The notes under the pieces are model-generated. The model saw only the letters and a program-made list of their open reading frames with translations. It had not been told where the DNA came from and searched no databases. A DNA stretch of 64,000 nt from Gemmobacter fulvus (lineage in GTDB: Bacteria > Pseudomonadota > Alphaproteobacteria > Rhodobacterales > Rhodobacteraceae), in NCBI RefSeq assembly GCF_018798885.1, contig NZ_CP076361.1, forward strand, positions 2,199,501 to 2,263,500, read 5' to 3'. The stretch's first letter is position 1. Each line of letters starts with the position of its first letter. Shown here piece after piece: positions 1 to 9,219 of this stretch. The translations under genes and the position numbers were made by a program.

Positions 1-1245
1 CGGGATCGTGGTGTTGCGGTCGATCAGGCGGGTGAACACGCCGCCCAGCGTCTCGATGCCCAGCGACAGCGGGGTCACGTCGAGCAGAACCACGTCTTTC
101 ACATCGCCTTGCAGCACGCCGGCCTGAATTGCCGCCCCCAGCGCCACGACCTCATCCGGGTTCACACCCTTGTGCGGTTCCTTGCCGAAGAACTTGGTCA
201 CTTCCTCGATCACGCGCGGCATCCGGGTCATACCGCCGACCAGAACCACTTCGTCGATGTCGGCAGTGGTCAGACCGGCATCCTTCAGCGCGGCCTGGCA
301 GGGCTTGATCGAGGCCTTGATCAGATCGCCCACCAGGCTTTCCAGCTTGGCGCGGGTCAGTTTCATCACAAGGTGCAGCGGCGTGCCCGAATTGCGGTCC
401 ATCGAGATGAACGGCTGGTTGATTTCGGTCTGCTGGCTGGACGAAAGCTCGATCTTGGCCTTTTCGGCAGCTTCCTTCAGGCGCTGAAGCGCCATCTTGT
501 CATTGGTCAGATCGACGCCATGCTCTTTCTTGAACTCATCCGCGAGGTAGTTCACGATCCGCATGTCGAAGTCTTCGCCACCCAGGAAGGTGTCGCCGTT
601 GGTCGATTTCACTTCGAACAGGCCATCGTCGATTTCGAGGATGGTGATGTCGAAGGTGCCGCCGCCGAGGTCATAGACCGCGATGGTGCGGGTTTCCTTC
701 TTGTCCAGACCATAGGCCAGTGCGGCGGCGGTCGGCTCGTTGATGATACGCAGCACTTCCAGACCGGCAATCTTGCCTGCGTCCTTGGTGGCCTGACGCT
801 GGGCGTCGTTGAAATAGGCGGGAACCGTGATCACGGCCTGCGTGACGGTTTCGCCCAGATAGGCCTCTGCGGTTTCCTTCATCTTCTGAAGGATCATCGC
901 CGAAACCTGGCTCGGCGAATATTTCTCGCCGCGCACTTCGACCCAAGCGTCGCCATTGCCGCCGTTCACCACGGCGTAAGGCAGGTTTTTCTTGTCTTTG
1001 GCGATATGCGCATCATCGGCGCGACGCCCGATCAGGCGTTTGACGGCAAAGACGGTATTTGCAGGGTTGGTGACAGCCTGCCGCTTGGCGGCTTGGCCCA
1101 CCAGGCGTTCGGTTTCGGTGAAACCGACGATGGACGGGGTGGTACGGGCACCTTCGGAGTTTTCGATGACGCGCGGCTGCGACCCATCCATGATGGCAAC
1201 GCAGGAGTTCGTGGTCCCGAGGTCGATCCCGATGACTTTGGCCAT
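1..1245 (-). CDS. dnaK: Molecular chaperone DnaK (Hsp70), 3' end cut off by window edge
   Basis: This is the N-terminal 415 codons of the ATP-dependent cytosolic Hsp70 chaperone, which works with DnaJ and GrpE. The reverse complement from the ATG at 1245 reads [16 protein letters not shown], the classic Hsp70 phosphate-1 motif. The whole ATPase domain follows, including [15 protein letters not shown] and the LVGGMTRMP segment, and the substrate domain begins with [13 protein letters not shown]. The frame stays open to base 1, so the C-terminal third (rest of the substrate domain and lid) lies outside the window. A purine-rich GAGGTAG precedes the start. An RpoH-type heat-shock promoter lies about 110 bases upstream. 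dnaJ would be expected beyond the window edge. Identification is certain. Confidence 0.98.
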   Translation of the reverse strand, partial: MAKVIGIDLGTTNSCVAIMDGSQPRVIENSEGARTTPSIVGFTETERLVGQAAKRQAVTNPANTVFAVKRLIGRRADDAHIAKDKKNLPYAVVNGGNGDAWVEVRGEKYSPSQVSAMILQKMKETAEAYLGETVTQAVITVPAYFNDAQRQATKDAGKIAGLEVLRIINEPTAAALAYGLDKKETRTIAVYDLGGGTFDITILEIDDGLFEVKSTNGDTFLGGEDFDMRIVNYLADEFKKEHGVDLTNDKMALQRLKEAAEKAKIELSSSQQTEINQPFISMDRNSGTPLHLVMKLTRAKLESLVGDLIKASIKPCQAALKDAGLTTADIDEVVLVGGMTRMPRVIEEVTKFFGKEPHKGVNPDEVVALGAAIQAGVLQGDVKDVVLLDVTPLSLGIETLGGVFTRLIDRNTTIP

Positions 1246-1357
1246 GATATGCTACCTCTTCTTACGGCGATGTTTTGGAGCCGGAGCCATTATGGCCTCC
1301 GTCCCCGATCCCAGATGAGCGGGCCGGGGCGGCCTGCCCCGATCCGGCTTCTCGGCG

Positions 1358-1387
1358 TATATAGGCAGGGGGCTTTCGCGCTGCAAG
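1358..1387 (-). promoter_or_regulatory. RpoH (sigma-32) type heat-shock promoter of dnaK
   Basis: Read on the minus strand, CTTG (1387-1384) is followed by 18 bases and then CCTATATA (1365-1358). This fits the alphaproteobacterial RpoH consensus CTTG-N17/18-CYTATNT exactly. The position gives a leader of roughly 105 bases before the dnaK ATG at 1245. Heat-shock control of dnaK by RpoH is established for the group. The match itself is seen directly; its use is inferred. Confidence 0.75.
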
Positions 1388-1455
1388 CGTAACGGCGCTG
1401 TGAAACCCGACAAGTCAGCGCGAAAATGCAGCCATATGCCGCATTGGGGCACGGG

Positions 1456-2058
1456 TCAGGGTTTGAGCGTGCAGCAACCCGTCAGCGCGGCAGGCTCCGC
1501 CGCCCCGTTCAGGCCGGGGCGCAGCGTGCCGGTCATGGAGATTCCGAAGGCGCGGTCGCTCATGCCATCGCTGCAGGCCTGTGCCACCATGGCGATCTCG
1601 CCGCCCTGCGCGTCCGTGCCAAAGCTGGCCTTGCCGTCGCCATGCGCGCCCAAGGCCATGCGCACCTCGTCCATGCCGGGCTGTTCCAGCCGCACATCCG
1701 CCGCGCCCGGGCTGAGGGTCAGCGACCAGAACGGTTCGGTGCCAAAGCAGCGCATGGTGCGCGCAATCTGCGCCCAATCCTCGCCGGGCTGGCGGCTGAG
1801 GTATTTCAGATAGACCCAGCCTGTCGCCTCTCCGGCGTTGATCTGGCCCCAGGTGCCGGATTTGGACAGGGCCACCAACTCCACCGCCTTTTCATCGCGC
1901 GCCAAAGTGCCGATCACCGGGGCTTTGGAACTGGCTTCGGCGCGGATGTTCAGGCTGTCGCCCGCCGAGACGCCGCTGACATCGAACAGGGCAGGCAGGG
2001 TGTCAGCCGTGGCAGGCGCGGCGGCAATGCCGAGGATCAACAGGGCGGCACGGATCAT
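1456..2058 (-). CDS. Secreted SH3-domain protein with a DUF-like C-terminal domain
   Basis: A 200-residue exported protein of unknown function. Residues 1-18 form a signal peptide ending AATADT-like at the ATADTLPA segment. Residues about 22-92 form a bacterial SH3 domain (DSLNIRAEASSKAPVIGTL, then GWVYLKYLS), a fold usually linked to cell-wall or peptide binding in the periplasm. The C-terminal half contains RCFGTEPFWSL, typical of small exported proteins that follow SH3 domains in Rhodobacterales, and ends with a CC pair. The ATG overlaps the stop of the upstream permease gene by four bases (ATGA), so the two are probably translated together. Whether this reflects a shared envelope role is inference. 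Confidence 0.8.
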   Translation of the reverse strand: MIRAALLILGIAAAPATADTLPALFDVSGVSAGDSLNIRAEASSKAPVIGTLARDEKAVELVALSKSGTWGQINAGEATGWVYLKYLSRQPGEDWAQIARTMRCFGTEPFWSLTLSPGAADVRLEQPGMDEVRMALGAHGDGKASFGTDAQGGEIAMVAQACSDGMSDRAFGISMTGTLRPGLNGAAEPAALTGCCTLKP

Positions 2059-2876
2059 CGCTTGGCACTCCAGCTGGCAGAAATATGTTTGCGTGTGTAG
2101 AATTCACCCATCAACCCGATCAGCACGCAGACCGCCGTCACCTTCAGCGGATAACTGATCGAGCTGTAATGCGGATGATAATTCAGGAAGATATAACCGC
2201 GGCCCTGATCAATGGTGTGGAACAGCGGGTTCCAGTCAAACCAGGTCAGGATATAGCCGGGCATCATATTGGCCACGAACATCTTGCCCGAGGCAATCAT
2301 GTTGGCGCGCATGTAGACCTGGCTGACGATGCCGATGAAATCCGGCGCCCAAGGTTTTGCCGCCAGCACGATCATGCCGATGCCCACACCCGACGCCCAG
2401 GACAAGAGCAGCATCCCCAGTGCGCCGACCGGCTGATAGATCGTGATCGGCTCGATCGCGGCGTGATAGACATAAAGCACGACCGTGGCCGACAGGATCT
2501 GCTGATAGAGCGCGGCGAGCGCTGCCGCCGAAATGGAAATCACCGTATTCATCGGCGCGTGCAGCATCATCGGCGATGTCGGCCCGTCCGAGCCGACCAC
2601 CGCGCCCATGGCCTTGGTGTGTGTCATGAACATGAACACACCCGACATGACATAAAGCACGAAATTGCCGCGAATGGCGCTGCCGCGCGCGCCCATGATA
2701 TTCAGCATGAAATAGAACACGCAGATCAGCAGCACGGTCTGCACGATGCTCAGCAACAGGCCGATCAGCGCATTGCCATGGCTTTTGCGGATATTGCGCA
2801 CGGTTGCGTGGTAGATCAGCTCCATCTGGCCGAACATCGTCCGGGCCGGGGTGCGGGATCTGTCAGCCTCGAACAT
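2055..2876 (-). CDS. ABC-2 type polysaccharide export permease (KpsM/RkpT-like)
   Basis: A 273-residue inner-membrane permease of the ABC-2 capsule/O-antigen exporter type, with about six hydrophobic helices. It starts with a cytoplasmic FGQMELIYHATVRNIRKSH segment, the N-terminal layout of KpsM-like proteins, and ends in the typical helix plus short basic tail (YTRKHISAS). I place the start at the ATG at 2876, preceded by AGAGAGG, rather than further upstream, because the longer frame would add a low-complexity leader inside the divergent promoter region. No partner ATPase (KpsT) or periplasmic export protein is visible in the window, so it must pair with one encoded elsewhere. It diverges from the cysQ-kdsB glycan operon and overlaps the SH3-domain gene by four bases. 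Confidence 0.85.
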   Translation of the reverse strand: MFEADRSRTPARTMFGQMELIYHATVRNIRKSHGNALIGLLLSIVQTVLLICVFYFMLNIMGARGSAIRGNFVLYVMSGVFMFMTHTKAMGAVVGSDGPTSPMMLHAPMNTVISISAAALAALYQQILSATVVLYVYHAAIEPITIYQPVGALGMLLLSWASGVGIGMIVLAAKPWAPDFIGIVSQVYMRANMIASGKMFVANMMPGYILTWFDWNPLFHTIDQGRGYIFLNYHPHYSSISYPLKVTAVCVLIGLMGEFYTRKHISASWSAKR

Positions 2877-3009
2877 TCTGCCGGACCTCTCTGGCGGGGA
2901 TGCGCCATTCTGCGCAGGAAATCTTGCCGTTCCCTTAGCAAGCGATGATAAGGAAGATTGGAATTTTTCGCAACTGCGCGGCCTGTGCCGCCCCCCGGAG
3001 CCTGCCCCC

Positions 3010-3804
3010 ATGGATTTTTCGCTTCTCGTGCCGACCATCCGCCGCCTTGCACTGGAGGCGGGGGACCGGATCATGGAGGTCTACAACGCGCCGGATTTCG
3101 AGGTGAAATCCAAAAGCGATGCCAGCCCAGTGACCGAAGCGGATGAGGCGGCGGATGTGCTGATCTCGGCCGGATTGCGCGCGGCCTTCCCCGATGTGAC
3201 GCTGATCACCGAAGAACAGGCCGCCAGCCACGCCCTGCGCGCCGAGACTTTCCTGATCGTCGATCCGCTGGATGGCACCAAGGAATTCGTGCAGCGGCGC
3301 GGCGATTTCACCGTGAACATCGCCTATGTCGAGGCGGGCGTGCCCGTGCGTGGGGTGGTCTATGCCCCGGCGCAGGGGCGGCTGTTCTACACGCAGGCCG
3401 ATGGCACGGCGGTTGAGGAAACCGGCGCGCTGGACAAGGACAAGCCCGGCAATCTGCGCCGCATCGGCGTCAGCACGCCGGACAATGCGGCACTGATGGT
3501 GGTGGCGTCGAAAAGCCATCGCGATGCGGCGACCGATGAATATATCGGCAAATACGCGGTGAAGGACATGCGCTCGGCCGGCAGCAGCCTGAAGTTCTGT
3601 CTGGTGGCCACGGGCGAGGCGGATCTCTATCCGCGTCTCGGACGCACGATGGAATGGGACACGGCGGCCGGTGATGCGGTGCTGCGCGGGGCCGGTGGTC
3701 ATGTGGTGCGCTTTGACGACCATACCCCGCTCGCCTATGGCAAAGAGGGCTGGGACAACCCGTTCTTCATCGCCTATGCGCCCGGCGTGGATCTGAAGAA
3801 ATGA
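3010..3804 (+). CDS. cysQ: 3'(2'),5'-bisphosphate nucleotidase (PAP phosphatase) CysQ
   Basis: A 264-residue member of the inositol-monophosphatase-like superfamily. It converts 3'-phosphoadenosine 5'-phosphate (PAP), the by-product of PAPS-dependent sulfation and sulfate reduction, to AMP. Metal-binding motifs are in order: EE at 68-69, DPLDGT at 85-90 and WDTAAGD at 216-222. The sequence after DPLDGT, KEFVQRRGDFTVNIA, is the CysQ signature that separates it from SuhB-type inositol phosphatases. The ATG at 3010 gives the usual family length. The last four bases overlap kdsB (ATGA), so the two are coupled. Its place at the head of a glycan operon that ends with a sulfotransferase suggests it removes PAP made during glycan sulfation; that link is inference. 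Confidence 0.93.
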   Translation: MDFSLLVPTIRRLALEAGDRIMEVYNAPDFEVKSKSDASPVTEADEAADVLISAGLRAAFPDVTLITEEQAASHALRAETFLIVDPLDGTKEFVQRRGDFTVNIAYVEAGVPVRGVVYAPAQGRLFYTQADGTAVEETGALDKDKPGNLRRIGVSTPDNAALMVVASKSHRDAATDEYIGKYAVKDMRSAGSSLKFCLVATGEADLYPRLGRTMEWDTAAGDAVLRGAGGHVVRFDDHTPLAYGKEGWDNPFFIAYAPGVDLKK

Positions 3805-4598
3805 GTGTGCTGATTGCCATTCCGGCGCGTTATGCCTCGACCCGCTATCCCGGCAAGCCTTTGGTGTCATTGAAGGGCCCGGATGGCGACAAGACCCTGA
3901 TCCGCCGCAGCTGGGAGGCGGCGGTCGCCGTCAAAGGCGTGGACCGGGTGGTGGTGGCCACCGACGACACGCGCATCAAGGATCACGCCGAGGCCTTTGG
4001 TGCCGAGGTGGTGATGACCTCGCCCCAGTGCCAGAACGGCACCGAACGCTGCGCCGAAGTGGCGGCGCATCTGCCGGGCCATGACATCGTGGTGAACCTG
4101 CAAGGCGATGCGCCGCTGACCCCGGCCTGGTTCATCGAGGATCTGGTGGCGGGGCTGTGGGCACAGCCCGAGGCCGAGATTGCAACGCCGGTGCTGCGCT
4201 GCGACGGGCGGGCACTGAACGGCCTGCTGGCGGACCGGCGCGCGGGGCGCGTGGGCGGCACGACGGCGGTGTTTGGCACCGGGGGGCGGGGGCTCTATTT
4301 CTCCAAAGAGGTGATCCCCTATACCGGGAAACCTTATGCCGACACGGACGAAACCCCGGTGTTCCATCACGTCGGCGTCTATGCCTATCGCCCGGCAGCA
4401 CTGGCGGCCTATCCCGGCTGGGCTGTCGGCCCGCTGGAGACGCTGGAAGGGCTGGAGCAGCTGCGCTTTCTGGAGAACGGGCGGCAGGTGCTCTGCGTCG
4501 AGGTGCAGGCGCGCGGACGGCAATTCTGGGAGCTGAACAACCCCGAGGATGCGCCGCGCATCGAGGCGATGATGGCCGAGATGGCCGCACAGGGATGA
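3801..4598 (+). CDS. kdsB: 3-deoxy-manno-octulosonate cytidylyltransferase (CMP-Kdo synthase)
   Basis: A 265-residue cytosolic enzyme that activates Kdo with CTP to CMP-Kdo, the donor for LPS inner core and for Kdo-linked capsules. It starts with IPARYASTRYPGKPL, the KdsB/KpsU nucleotide-binding signature, and carries NGTERCAE, VNLQGDAPL and HHVGVYAYR. The C-terminus reads LENGRQVLCVE followed by LNNPEDAPRIE, where classical LPS KdsB proteins usually have a GVDTPEDL-like ending, so it may be closer to a capsule-type (KpsU-like) or lineage-specific form. It overlaps cysQ upstream and the GT2 gene downstream by four bases each. kdsD, which makes the Kdo precursor arabinose-5-phosphate, lies at 15.5 kb. 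Confidence 0.92.
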   Translation: MSVLIAIPARYASTRYPGKPLVSLKGPDGDKTLIRRSWEAAVAVKGVDRVVVATDDTRIKDHAEAFGAEVVMTSPQCQNGTERCAEVAAHLPGHDIVVNLQGDAPLTPAWFIEDLVAGLWAQPEAEIATPVLRCDGRALNGLLADRRAGRVGGTTAVFGTGGRGLYFSKEVIPYTGKPYADTDETPVFHHVGVYAYRPAALAAYPGWAVGPLETLEGLEQLRFLENGRQVLCVEVQARGRQFWELNNPEDAPRIEAMMAEMAAQG

Positions 4599-5851
4599 CG
4601 GATCTGCCCACGGTCAGCGTGATCGTGGTCAGTTGGCAGCGCCCGATGGCCCTGCGCCGCTGCCTGCTGGCGCTGGGTCAGCAGGACCATCCGCAACTGG
4701 AGCTGATCGTTGTGGCCGATGCCGCGGCGCAGGAGCAGACCCGGCAGGATCTGGCGGCAGCGCGGCGGCTGGCGAAGCTGGCGGTCAATGCCGCCCCCAA
4801 TATTTCGGTGGCGCGCAACATCGGGCTGGCGCTGGCGGCGGGCACGGTTGTTGCCTTCATCGATGATGACGCGGTGCCGGAACCCAGTTGGGCCAGCCGC
4901 CTTTGCGCGCCCTTCGCGGCGGCAGAGGTGGTGGCGGCCACCGGATATACGCGCGGTCGCAACGGGCTGAGCTTTCAATGGACCGCTGCCGAGGTGGATC
5001 AGACCGGGCAGGACCATCCGCTGCCGCTGTCTGCCGGGGTCAGCCTGCATCGTGGCACGGCGCTGCGGGCGGTCAAGCCGGTGGGCACCAATTGCGCCTT
5101 TCGCGGTGCTGTGCTGCGGGCCATTGGCGGGTTTGATCCGGCCTATCGGTTCTATCTGGAGGATGCCGATATTGCGCTGCGGCTGGCCGGGCATGGGCTG
5201 ACCGCCGTGGTGCCCGCCGCGCAGGTGCATCATGGCTTCGCCGCCAGCGCGCGGCGGCGTGCCGACCGGGTGCCGCTGTCCCTGCACGAGATCGGGGCCT
5301 CTTCGATGGTGTTCCTGCGCCGCCATGCGGCACCGGGGCTTTGGCCCGATGCGCTGGCGCGGCTGCGGGCCGAACAGCGGGCACGGGTGCTGCGGCATAT
5401 GGTCGATGGCCGGATCGAGCCGGGCGGCGTGGCGCCGCTGCTGGCCACGCTGGAGGCCGGGCTGTCGGACGGCGCGGGTCGGGTGTTGGACCCTTTGGTC
5501 GCCCTTGATACCGCCCCGCCCGCTTTTCTGGCCTTGCCCGGCACGGGGCCGCGCCCGGGGCGGGTGATTGCGGGCCGGATCTGGCAGCGTGCGCGCCTTA
5601 TCAAAGCCGCGCAGGCGGCGGTGCAGGCCGGGCATCTGACCACGGTCTTTCGCTTCAGCCCGACGATCCTGCGCCATCGACACGGCTTTCATACCGATGG
5701 ATATTGGGAGCAATGGGGCGGCCTGTTCGGCGCGGCAGACCGGGCCGAGCCGGTCTTTCGCCTCTGGTCATTCCCGGCACGTCTCCGCCGGGAAGCAGCG
5801 CGATGGGCGGAGCTACGCCCAATCCCGGCCCCGCCCGATCAGAAAACTTGA
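4595..5851 (+). CDS. Family 2 glycosyltransferase (GT-A fold)
   Basis: A 418-residue cytosolic glycosyltransferase. The N-terminal GT-A domain (about residues 5-240) begins VSVIVVSWQRP and has NISVARNIGLA followed by the metal/nucleotide-binding AFIDDDAVP (DDD at 90-92). NCAFRGAVLRAIGGFDPAYRFYLEDADIALRL is read as the acceptor/catalytic-base ED segment of GT2 enzymes. The C-terminal 180 residues resemble no domain I can name. The start overlaps the kdsB stop by four bases, so this gene is the third of a tightly coupled cysQ-kdsB-GT2 operon. The sugar transferred cannot be deduced from sequence. Confidence 0.85.
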   Translation: MTDLPTVSVIVVSWQRPMALRRCLLALGQQDHPQLELIVVADAAAQEQTRQDLAAARRLAKLAVNAAPNISVARNIGLALAAGTVVAFIDDDAVPEPSWASRLCAPFAAAEVVAATGYTRGRNGLSFQWTAAEVDQTGQDHPLPLSAGVSLHRGTALRAVKPVGTNCAFRGAVLRAIGGFDPAYRFYLEDADIALRLAGHGLTAVVPAAQVHHGFAASARRRADRVPLSLHEIGASSMVFLRRHAAPGLWPDALARLRAEQRARVLRHMVDGRIEPGGVAPLLATLEAGLSDGAGRVLDPLVALDTAPPAFLALPGTGPRPGRVIAGRIWQRARLIKAAQAAVQAGHLTTVFRFSPTILRHRHGFHTDGYWEQWGGLFGAADRAEPVFRLWSFPARLRREAARWAELRPIPAPPDQKT

Positions 5852-6024
5852 GCGGTCTGGGCTGCTGCGCTAAATGCAGGCAGGAATTTGTCCAATCTGC
5901 CCCAATTTAATCCGTTTGATTCGTTTTTTTCGCTGAATGACGGACGATATTGGAGTAGGGTTGTTGGCAAATGCCCGTAATCGGCAGTCGATCGCGCATT
6001 GCAATGAGAGAATCGAGCGAGACC

Positions 6025-6924
6025 ATGAAGACGAAAAAGGTGACCAAGGCGGTTTTCCCCGTAGCTGGCATGGGGACGCGGTTCCTTCCCGCCACGAAAT
6101 CCATCCCGAAAGAAATCATGACGCTGGTGGACCGCCCGTTGATCCAATACGCGATCGACGAAGCGCGTGCGGCTGGCATCAAGGAATTCATCTTTGTCAC
6201 CTCGCGCGGCAAGTCTGCGCTGGAAGATTACTTTGACCATGCGCCCGAGCTGGAAAGCTCGCTCAAGCGTTCGGGCAAGACCGAGCTGCTGGAAATCCTG
6301 AAAGACACCAATATGGATTCCGGGGCCATCGCCTATGTGCGCCAGAACCGCCCGATGGGTCTTGGCCATGCCGTGTGGTGCGCCCGCCGTCTGATCGGCA
6401 ACGAGCCCTTCGCCGTGCTGCTGCCCGATGACGTGATTGCGGCAGAAAAGCCCTGTCTGGCGCAGATGGTGGAAGCCTACGAACAGACCGGCGGCAATAT
6501 GGTTGCGGCCATGGAAGTGCCGCCGTCGAAAGCCTCGGCTTACGGCGTGCTGGATATTGCCGAAGACATGGGCTCCATCGTGCGCGCCAAGGGCATGGTC
6601 GAAAAGCCGAAGGCCGAAGACGCGCCGTCGAACTTGGCTGTGATCGGGCGCTACATCCTGTCGCCGAAGGTTCTGGTGAACCTGAACCGCATGAAGCAGG
6701 GCGCTGGTGGTGAAATCCAGCTGACTGATGCCATTGCCGAAGAGATTGGCGAAGAAGGCACCGGCGTTTACGGCTATCGCTTCCGTGGCCAGCGCTACGA
6801 CTGCGGTTCCAAGGCAGGTTTCCTGCAGGCCACGGTGGCCTTTGGCATGGCGCGCCCGGATCTGTGCGAAGAGTTCAGCCAATACCTGCACGATACCATC
6901 GCGCAGCAAAAGGCCGCGCAATAA
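6025..6924 (+). CDS. galU: UTP--glucose-1-phosphate uridylyltransferase GalU
   Basis: A 299-residue cytosolic enzyme forming UDP-glucose, a precursor for exopolysaccharide and LPS sugars. The protein starts KKVTKAVFPVAGMGTRFLP, the nucleotidyltransferase signature, and carries the family blocks KSIPKEIM, QNRPMGLGHAVWCAR, LPDDVI and GMVEKP. I place the start at the ATG at 6025, giving the normal GalU length. ATGs at 6004 and 5971 would add 7 to 18 residues that do not look conserved. About 170 bases separate it from the GT2 gene, so it may have its own promoter, though I see no convincing -35/-10 pair there. The next gene starts three bases after its stop. Confidence 0.95.
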   Translation: MKTKKVTKAVFPVAGMGTRFLPATKSIPKEIMTLVDRPLIQYAIDEARAAGIKEFIFVTSRGKSALEDYFDHAPELESSLKRSGKTELLEILKDTNMDSGAIAYVRQNRPMGLGHAVWCARRLIGNEPFAVLLPDDVIAAEKPCLAQMVEAYEQTGGNMVAAMEVPPSKASAYGVLDIAEDMGSIVRAKGMVEKPKAEDAPSNLAVIGRYILSPKVLVNLNRMKQGAGGEIQLTDAIAEEIGEEGTGVYGYRFRGQRYDCGSKAGFLQATVAFGMARPDLCEEFSQYLHDTIAQQKAAQ

Positions 6925-6927
6925 GCT

Positions 6928-8163
6928 GTGCCTGCGCCACGGCTGCTGGATCTGACGCGACTGGTGTCGCGGCTGGGGCGGGGGCCACTGACGGGCGTTG
7001 ATCGGGTCGAATTGGCCTATCTGGATCGTTTCATCGAGGGGGATGCCCAGGAGGGCGTTCCCCTTTATGCATTGGTGCGCACGGCGCTGGGCTTTGTTCT
7101 GCTGGATGCGCGCGGGGCCATGGCAATCGCGGCGCGGGCGCGCGGCACGGTGGCCTTGGGCCGCGCGGATTGGCTGGGGCGGCTGAGCCGCCGCAAGGAT
7201 CCGGCGCGGGCGCGGGCCGAGGCGGATCTGCGCCGTCTGGCATTGGCCCGGAGTTCCGGCCTTGGTCTGGCGCGGATGCTGATGCGGCACCTGCCGCCGG
7301 GGCCGGTGTATGTCAACGTCGGCCATGCCAATCTGGCGGCACCTGTGATGCAGGCGGTGCGTCGAGCCGGGGGGCGCATCGTGGTGCTGGTGCATGATGT
7401 GATCCCGCTCGATCACCCGGAGTTCACCCGCCCCGATATTCCCGCCGTGTTTTCTCGCAAGCTGGCCGTGACGGCCCATCATGCCGATCTGGTCATCCAC
7501 ACGGCTGAGGCCACACGCCAGCAGACCGAGGCGCATATGGCCCGGCTTGGCCGCGTGCCTCTCGGATGTGTGGCCGCGCTGGGGGTGCCGGTGGCCAGCC
7601 CCTGCCAGCCCGATCTGCCGGGGCTGGATCTGGCCCGCCCGTGGTTTGTGACCATCGGCACCATCGAGCCACGCAAGAATCATGCGCTGTTGCTGGATGT
7701 CTGGCAGGCGCTGTCACAACGGCTGCCTGCCGCGCAGATGCCGCAACTGGTGATCGCGGGCAGCCGGGGCTGGCGGAACGAGGCGGTGTTCCGGCGTCTG
7801 GATGCACGTCCGGCGGGCGTGATCGAGGCGGCAGGGCTGGATGATGCGGCCCTTTCCGGCCTGCTCATGGGCAGTGCGGGCCTGCTGTTTCCCAGTTTTG
7901 CCGAAGGCTTTGGCCTGCCCCCGCTGGAGGCGGCGGCGCTGGGCGTTCCGGTTTTTGCCCATGGCCTGCCGGTGATCCGTGAACTGCTGGGTGACTATCC
8001 CGTTTACCTTGATGCAACAGACAGTTATTCTTGGATGGAAACAATAGAGAGGGTCGTGGCCGCGCAGGGCAAAGGGGAATATATGTTACCTGTCCGTGGC
8101 TTGGCGCGGCAGGCACCAGAATGGGCCGCGCATTTCAACACGGTCTTAAGTATCGTCTGTTAG
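6928..8163 (+). CDS. GT4-type (GT-B fold) glycosyltransferase
   Basis: A 411-residue glycosyltransferase of the group-1 superfamily. The N-terminal half has the alternating Rossmann pattern with VLVHDVIPLDHPEF and the conserved VIHTAEATR. The C-terminal nucleotide-sugar domain has VTIGTIEPRKNHALLL, the usual TIEPRKN motif of mannosyl/rhamnosyl transferases, then LLFPSFAEGFGLPPLEAAALGVPV with the EGFGLP glutamate and P-LEA block. The start is the GTG at 6928, three bases after galU, which gives MPAPRLLDLTRL. Its 3' end overlaps the next gene. Probably a step in assembly of a surface glycan; the sugar is unknown. Confidence 0.85.
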   Translation: MPAPRLLDLTRLVSRLGRGPLTGVDRVELAYLDRFIEGDAQEGVPLYALVRTALGFVLLDARGAMAIAARARGTVALGRADWLGRLSRRKDPARARAEADLRRLALARSSGLGLARMLMRHLPPGPVYVNVGHANLAAPVMQAVRRAGGRIVVLVHDVIPLDHPEFTRPDIPAVFSRKLAVTAHHADLVIHTAEATRQQTEAHMARLGRVPLGCVAALGVPVASPCQPDLPGLDLARPWFVTIGTIEPRKNHALLLDVWQALSQRLPAAQMPQLVIAGSRGWRNEAVFRRLDARPAGVIEAAGLDDAALSGLLMGSAGLLFPSFAEGFGLPPLEAAALGVPVFAHGLPVIRELLGDYPVYLDATDSYSWMETIERVVAAQGKGEYMLPVRGLARQAPEWAAHFNTVLSIVC

Positions 8164-9209
8164 GCCAGACTGGATGGTCGGGTCGGAGTGAAGCGAGTTT
8201 GGGGATTTTATCGACATATCGGTTGCGACTGGCGCGCAAACGCTGGCGCATCAGGGCCTTCCGCAAGCGGCGGGAATTGCAACCTGTTGTGAGCCGTGTT
8301 GGTGATATCCGCCCCGATGGGCTGCTGCTGTTCTGCACCCTGCGCAACGAGAGGGTGCGCCTGCCGTTTTTCCTGCGCTACTACCGGGATCTGGGCATCA
8401 ACCATTTCCTCTTTGTGGACAATGACAGCGATGACGGCACGCGCGAATATCTGGCGCAGCAGCCGGATGTGTCGCTCTGGACCACGAAACACAGCTACAA
8501 ACGGGCGCGCTTCGGGGTGGATTGGCTGAACTGGCTGCAAATCCGCTATGGCCATGGCCATTGGACGCTGGTGGTCGACCCGGATGAGTTCTTTGTCTAT
8601 CCGTTTTGCGATACGCGGCCGCTGCGCGCGCTGACGGATTGGCTGGATGCCAGCTCGATCAAGTCGTTTTCGGCCATGCTGCTGGATATGTATCCCAAAG
8701 GCCCGATCTCGGCGCAGCCCTACCGCGAAGGGCAGGATCCGTTCGAGATAGCCAACTGGTTCGACAGTGGCAATTATGTGATTTCCAAGAACCGCGCCTA
8801 TGGCAATCTGTGGATCCAGGGCGGGCCGCGCGCGCGCATGTTCTTCGCCGATGTGCCCGAACGCGCACCGGCGATGAACAAGATCCCGCTGGTGAAATGG
8901 CACCGCGATTACGCCTATGTCAGCTCGACCCATATGCTGCTGCCGCGCGGGCTGAACCTCGTCTATGACGAATGGGGCGGCGAAAAGGCCAGTGGCTGTC
9001 TGCTCCATGCCAAATTCCTTGATACATTCGCAGCCAAGGCGAATGAGGAAATGGACCGCAAGCAACACTATGCCAACAGCCACGAATACCGCGCCTACAA
9101 GGAGGGTCTGAATGACAGCCCCGACCTGTGGTGCAAGTGGAGCGAGAAATACATCAACTGGCGACAGCTTGAGATTCTCGGGCTGATGTCGAAGGGCAAC
9201 TGGGCATGA
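8121..9209 (+). CDS. Glycosyltransferase family 2 protein (Glyco_tranf_2_4 type)
   Basis: A 362-residue protein. The core LLFCTLRNERVRLPFFLRYYRDLGINHFLFVDNDSDDGT is the signature of the GT2-like family with a DNDSxDGT donor-binding loop; it is followed by LVVDPDEFFVYPF, a DxDEF metal site. The start is the ATG at 8121, which overlaps the GT4 gene by 43 bases. Upstream in-frame codons add a leader with no family character, and a short basic stretch (RLARKRWRIRAFRKRR) follows the start in related proteins. There is no signal peptide or membrane segment. It sits in the same run as galU and the GT14 gene and is probably part of the same pathway. Exact substrate unknown. Confidence 0.82.
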   Translation: MGRAFQHGLKYRLLGQTGWSGRSEASLGILSTYRLRLARKRWRIRAFRKRRELQPVVSRVGDIRPDGLLLFCTLRNERVRLPFFLRYYRDLGINHFLFVDNDSDDGTREYLAQQPDVSLWTTKHSYKRARFGVDWLNWLQIRYGHGHWTLVVDPDEFFVYPFCDTRPLRALTDWLDASSIKSFSAMLLDMYPKGPISAQPYREGQDPFEIANWFDSGNYVISKNRAYGNLWIQGGPRARMFFADVPERAPAMNKIPLVKWHRDYAYVSSTHMLLPRGLNLVYDEWGGEKASGCLLHAKFLDTFAAKANEEMDRKQHYANSHEYRAYKEGLNDSPDLWCKWSEKYINWRQLEILGLMSKGNWA

Positions 9210-9219
9210 GGGGGCAGGG

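Noticed and set aside
5852-6024. A galU promoter starting at TTGATT (5916)
   Set aside because: The nearest -10-like element (GATATT) would be 24 bases away, which is outside the workable spacing.
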